DNA from: Desulfobacterales bacterium
GTDB taxonomy: Bacteria; Desulfobacterota; Desulfobacteria; Desulfobacterales; JAUCGF01
Direction of reading: 5' to 3'
Assembly (NCBI GenBank): GCA_029940345.1
Contig: JAOZRC010000249.1
Span: 1 to 7,533 of the forward strand
DNA length: 7,533 bases
Shown piece by piece: positions 6,046 through 7,533 of this stretch (the stretch's first letter is position 1; each line of letters opens with the position of its first letter). The position numbers and the translations under genes are program-made. The notes under the pieces were generated by a model. It had not been told where the DNA came from and made no database searches. It saw nothing but the letters and a program-made list of their open reading frames with translations.

Positions 6046-6930
6046 ATGTTGAAAACATTTATCAGCGGATTGTGCGCCTTAATGATCAGCCTGTCAGGCG
6101 CAGTTTCTTTGGCTGTGGGTGCCGATATGCAACTGTCTGAAAATTCCACCTTAGAGGGCGTTTTAGAAAGAGGCGAATTGCGTATCGGTCTGGAAGCAGG
6201 GTACTGGCCTTTTGAAATGCTGGATAAACGCAGCGGCTTGCGTCAAAAGGATGTCAGCTATGGCAATGTTCGGCGTAAAGGCCGGCAGATCAGTTTGATC
6301 GGTTTCGATATTGATATCGGCATTGAAATGGCCAAAAAACTGGGTGTGAAACCGGTTTTTGTGAATACGCGCTGGCCAAGTATCATTCCGGCGCTTCATC
6401 TGGGAAGATACGATATTATTTTGGGCGGGATGTCGGTCACCGAAGAGCGCAAGCTCAAAGTGGATTTTTGCGACCCGTTTATGACCGTGGGGCAGACCGT
6501 TTTGCTGAATCCTGAACATAAGGGGAAAGTGCTGTCGTACAAGGATTTGAACGATCCCAAGTTTATCGTAGTATCAAAACCGGGCACCACCGGCGAGGAG
6601 GCCGTATTAAAAAAGATTCCCCATTGCACCTACAAGACGGCGGACTCGGAACAGGAAGGCGCCATGCTGGTGTTAAACGGCAAGGCGGATGCGTTTGTCT
6701 ATGACCTTCCCTTTAATGCGATTTTTCACAGCATGCACCCTAAAGACAAACTGATTTTTCTGGATACGCCTTTTACCACCGAGCCTATTGCCTGGGCCAT
6801 TCGTAAAAACGATCCGGATTTACTTAAATTTGCAAACGACTTTTTAGCGGAAATCAAAAAGAACGGTCGTTTTGAGCAGATTTACAACAAGTGGTTTAAA
6901 GACACCGCCTGGTTGCGCTTTGTTCGCTAA
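6046..6930 (+). CDS. periplasmic solute-binding protein, family 3 (amino-acid type)
   Basis: A 294-residue secreted protein. A signal peptide (1-26, hydrophobic core about 7-24) ends at VGA, with likely cleavage before D27. The residue before C10 is Leu, so there is no lipobox. The mature part is a bilobed SBP_bac_3 domain: strand LRIGLEAGYWPFEM (45-58), family signature GFDIDIGIEMAKKLG (86-100), GGMSVTEERKLKVDF (127-141), GTTGEEAV (180-187) and KADAFVYD (213-220). By alignment from memory to HisJ, R135 matches the carboxylate-binding Arg, T181/T182 the first-lobe threonine segment and D220 the amino-binding Asp. An alpha-amino-acid-like ligand is therefore plausible. An unusual basic insertion (about 60-84) separates the first strand from the signature. 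No ABC permease or ATPase lies in the window; the gene follows an NhaC transporter by 37 nt. It may feed or gate that transporter, present ligand to the divergent kinase, or use ABC subunits encoded elsewhere. Confidence 0.93.
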   Translation: MLKTFISGLCALMISLSGAVSLAVGADMQLSENSTLEGVLERGELRIGLEAGYWPFEMLDKRSGLRQKDVSYGNVRRKGRQISLIGFDIDIGIEMAKKLGVKPVFVNTRWPSIIPALHLGRYDIILGGMSVTEERKLKVDFCDPFMTVGQTVLLNPEHKGKVLSYKDLNDPKFIVVSKPGTTGEEAVLKKIPHCTYKTADSEQEGAMLVLNGKADAFVYDLPFNAIFHSMHPKDKLIFLDTPFTTEPIAWAIRKNDPDLLKFANDFLAEIKKNGRFEQIYNKWFKDTAWLRFVR

Positions 6931-6979
6931 TCGCCGGGCGTTTACCTGCTTATGTATCAAGTTAAGCAACGGTGAATAG

Positions 6980-7056
6980 ATAACTCATCCGTTGGATAGT
7001 CAAAGGTTGCACCGCTACGCTCTGCAACCTTTGCCTCCCGCTAAGTTCAATGTTAT
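6980..7056. repeat. imperfect palindrome with perfect 11-bp hairpin (attC-like)
   Basis: CAAAGGTTGCA (7001-7011) and TGCAACCTTTG (7023-7033) are perfect reverse complements around an 11-nt loop. Outside them, ATAAC (6980-6984) pairs with GTTAT (7052-7056). TTGGATAG (6992-6999) can partly pair with CTAAGTTCAA (7041-7050) using bulges and a wobble pair. The layout of outer AAC...GTT boxes, bulged inner boxes and a central stem is that of integron attC sites, and TAAGTTCAATGTTAT resembles the L'/R' side of known attC sites. The GTTRRRY box is imperfect (GTTATAT). A plain stem-loop at the operon end is the alternative. No U-tract follows, so an intrinsic terminator is unlikely. Confidence 0.4.
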
Positions 7057-7078
7057 ATTCAAAAAGGAGTAAGCACTG

Positions 7079-7414
7079 ATGACAATTATGAGATTATGGC
7101 ATGGCGAAGTAGCCATTGAAAAAGCTGACGCTTATGAAAAATTTATGATTGAGAAAGCCGCTCCGGATTATTCATCTGTTGATGGCTTATTGAATCTTTC
7201 TTTTCAACGCAAGAATGAAAAAACAAAAGCTCATTTTCTTCTCGTCACAATTTGGGATTCCCTGGAATCGATTAAGCGATTTGCCGGTGCAGAACCTGAA
7301 TTGGCCAAGTATTACCCGGAAGATGATCATTTTTTGTTAGGGAAAGAAAAATATGCTTCTATGTATGATGTCTTTTATAGAAAAGAATATAACGGGCAAA
7401 TTAATCAGGACTAA
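7079..7414 (+). CDS. antibiotic biosynthesis monooxygenase-like (ABM) dimeric alpha/beta-barrel protein
   Basis: A 111-residue small cytoplasmic protein. The pattern fits the ABM/dimeric alpha-beta barrel fold: the first strand MRLWHGEV (4-11), a helix with ADAYEKFM (16-23), the turn VDGLLNLSFQRK (34-45), strand HFLLVTIWDS (52-61), the characteristic helix SLESIKRFAG (61-70), then YYPEDDHFL (78-86) and a last strand YASMYDVFY (92-100). Family members include small cofactor-free monooxygenases, heme-degrading enzymes and many uncharacterised proteins, so no substrate can be assigned. The start is supported by AAAAAGGAG (7061-7069), 9 nt upstream. The gene is visibly richer in A/T than the genes before it. 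It stands alone, 148 nt after the transport operon, and is bracketed by attC-like palindromes, consistent with a mobile cassette. A functional link to the upstream operon is not evident. Confidence 0.85.
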   Translation: MTIMRLWHGEVAIEKADAYEKFMIEKAAPDYSSVDGLLNLSFQRKNEKTKAHFLLVTIWDSLESIKRFAGAEPELAKYYPEDDHFLLGKEKYASMYDVFYRKEYNGQINQD

Positions 7415-7436
7415 AAAAGCTTGGCTCTCGCTTCGT

Positions 7437-7524
7437 AACCGTTCCCCACTGAGCGGGACGGCTTCAGCTCTACATGAACAACCGTGCGTGAGGGTGTAGC
7501 GCGGGAAGCTGTCCCGCGTTAGCT
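7437..7524. repeat. long imperfect palindrome after the ABM gene (attC-like)
   Basis: The left arm 7453-7474 (begins GCGGGACGGCTTC, ends CTACA) pairs with the right arm 7495-7517 (begins TGTAG, ends GAAGCTGTCCCGC). The stem has two mismatches (one could be a G-T wobble) and one extra base, and the loop is 20 nt. TAAC (7436-7439) and GTTAGCT (7518-7524) lie outside, giving AAC...GTT ends. The right end, CGCGTTAGCT, resembles the R' end of attC sites such as the Vibrio cholerae repeat (GGGCGTTAGC). The R'' box (CGTAAC) fits the RYYYAAC consensus poorly and the spacing is asymmetric, so another mobile or repeat hairpin is possible. It starts 22 nt after the ABM stop. The window ends 9 bases later. 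Confidence 0.4.
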
Positions 7525-7533
7525 TACACGTAG

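Noticed and set aside
6046..6078. Lipoprotein signal for the binding protein
   Set aside because: C10 is preceded by Leu and sits too early in the signal peptide, so no lipobox is formed. A VGA cleavage site fits better.
7001..7033. Intrinsic terminator of the transport operon
   Set aside because: The stem is perfect, but the loop is long and a C-rich stretch, not a T-run, follows on the plus strand. On the minus strand no T-run follows either.
7441..7533. Group II intron terminal domain
   Set aside because: ACCGTGCGTGAGGG briefly recalls a domain V, but the conserved AGC...GTAC...GTT pattern and the 34-nt hairpin form are absent.

Overview
The window reads as a chromosomal segment of a Gram-negative bacterium, most likely a Desulfobacterota ('deltaproteobacterial', Desulfobacterales-like) anaerobe. 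This placement is an inference from moderate GC, strong AGGAGG-type ribosome binding sites, a sigma-54 regulator of REC-PAS-AAA-Fis layout next to a HAMP/PAS kinase, and short GTGTCAGG-type intergenic repeats. No rRNA or other taxonomic marker is present.

Layout. Positions 9-3598 (minus strand) hold a two-component pair: a membrane histidine kinase (1715-3598), and a sigma-54-dependent response regulator (9-1718) whose start overlaps the kinase stop by 4 bases. Positions 3599-4059 form a divergent control region. It holds a GGTGTCA heptad repeat, a cluster of GGTTACA-like half-sites (candidate enhancer), a near-perfect sigma-54 promoter (3934-3950) and a 17-codon leader ORF. Positions 4060-6930 (plus strand) form a three-gene operon: a UspA-family protein with a degenerate nucleotide site, an NhaC-family Na+/H+-antiporter-like transporter, and a secreted family-3 (amino-acid type) solute-binding protein. 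Positions 6931-7533 hold a small antibiotic-biosynthesis-monooxygenase-like gene (7079-7414), visibly richer in A/T. Imperfect palindromes with AAC...GTT ends flank it on both sides, which suggests a possible integron-type gene cassette.

How the genes may work together (inference). The kinase senses a periplasmic or membrane cue and phosphorylates the regulator. The regulator binds the half-site cluster about 150-190 bp upstream of the start point and activates the sigma-54 promoter of the Usp-NhaC-SBP operon. The operon has a periplasmic amino-acid-type binding protein and a secondary transporter but no ABC permease or ATPase. It could be a binding-protein-assisted secondary transport system, analogous in logic to TRAP transporters such as TeaABC with its Usp partner TeaD. 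Alternatively, the binding protein could be the ligand sensor for the divergent kinase. This combination is the most interesting part of the window.
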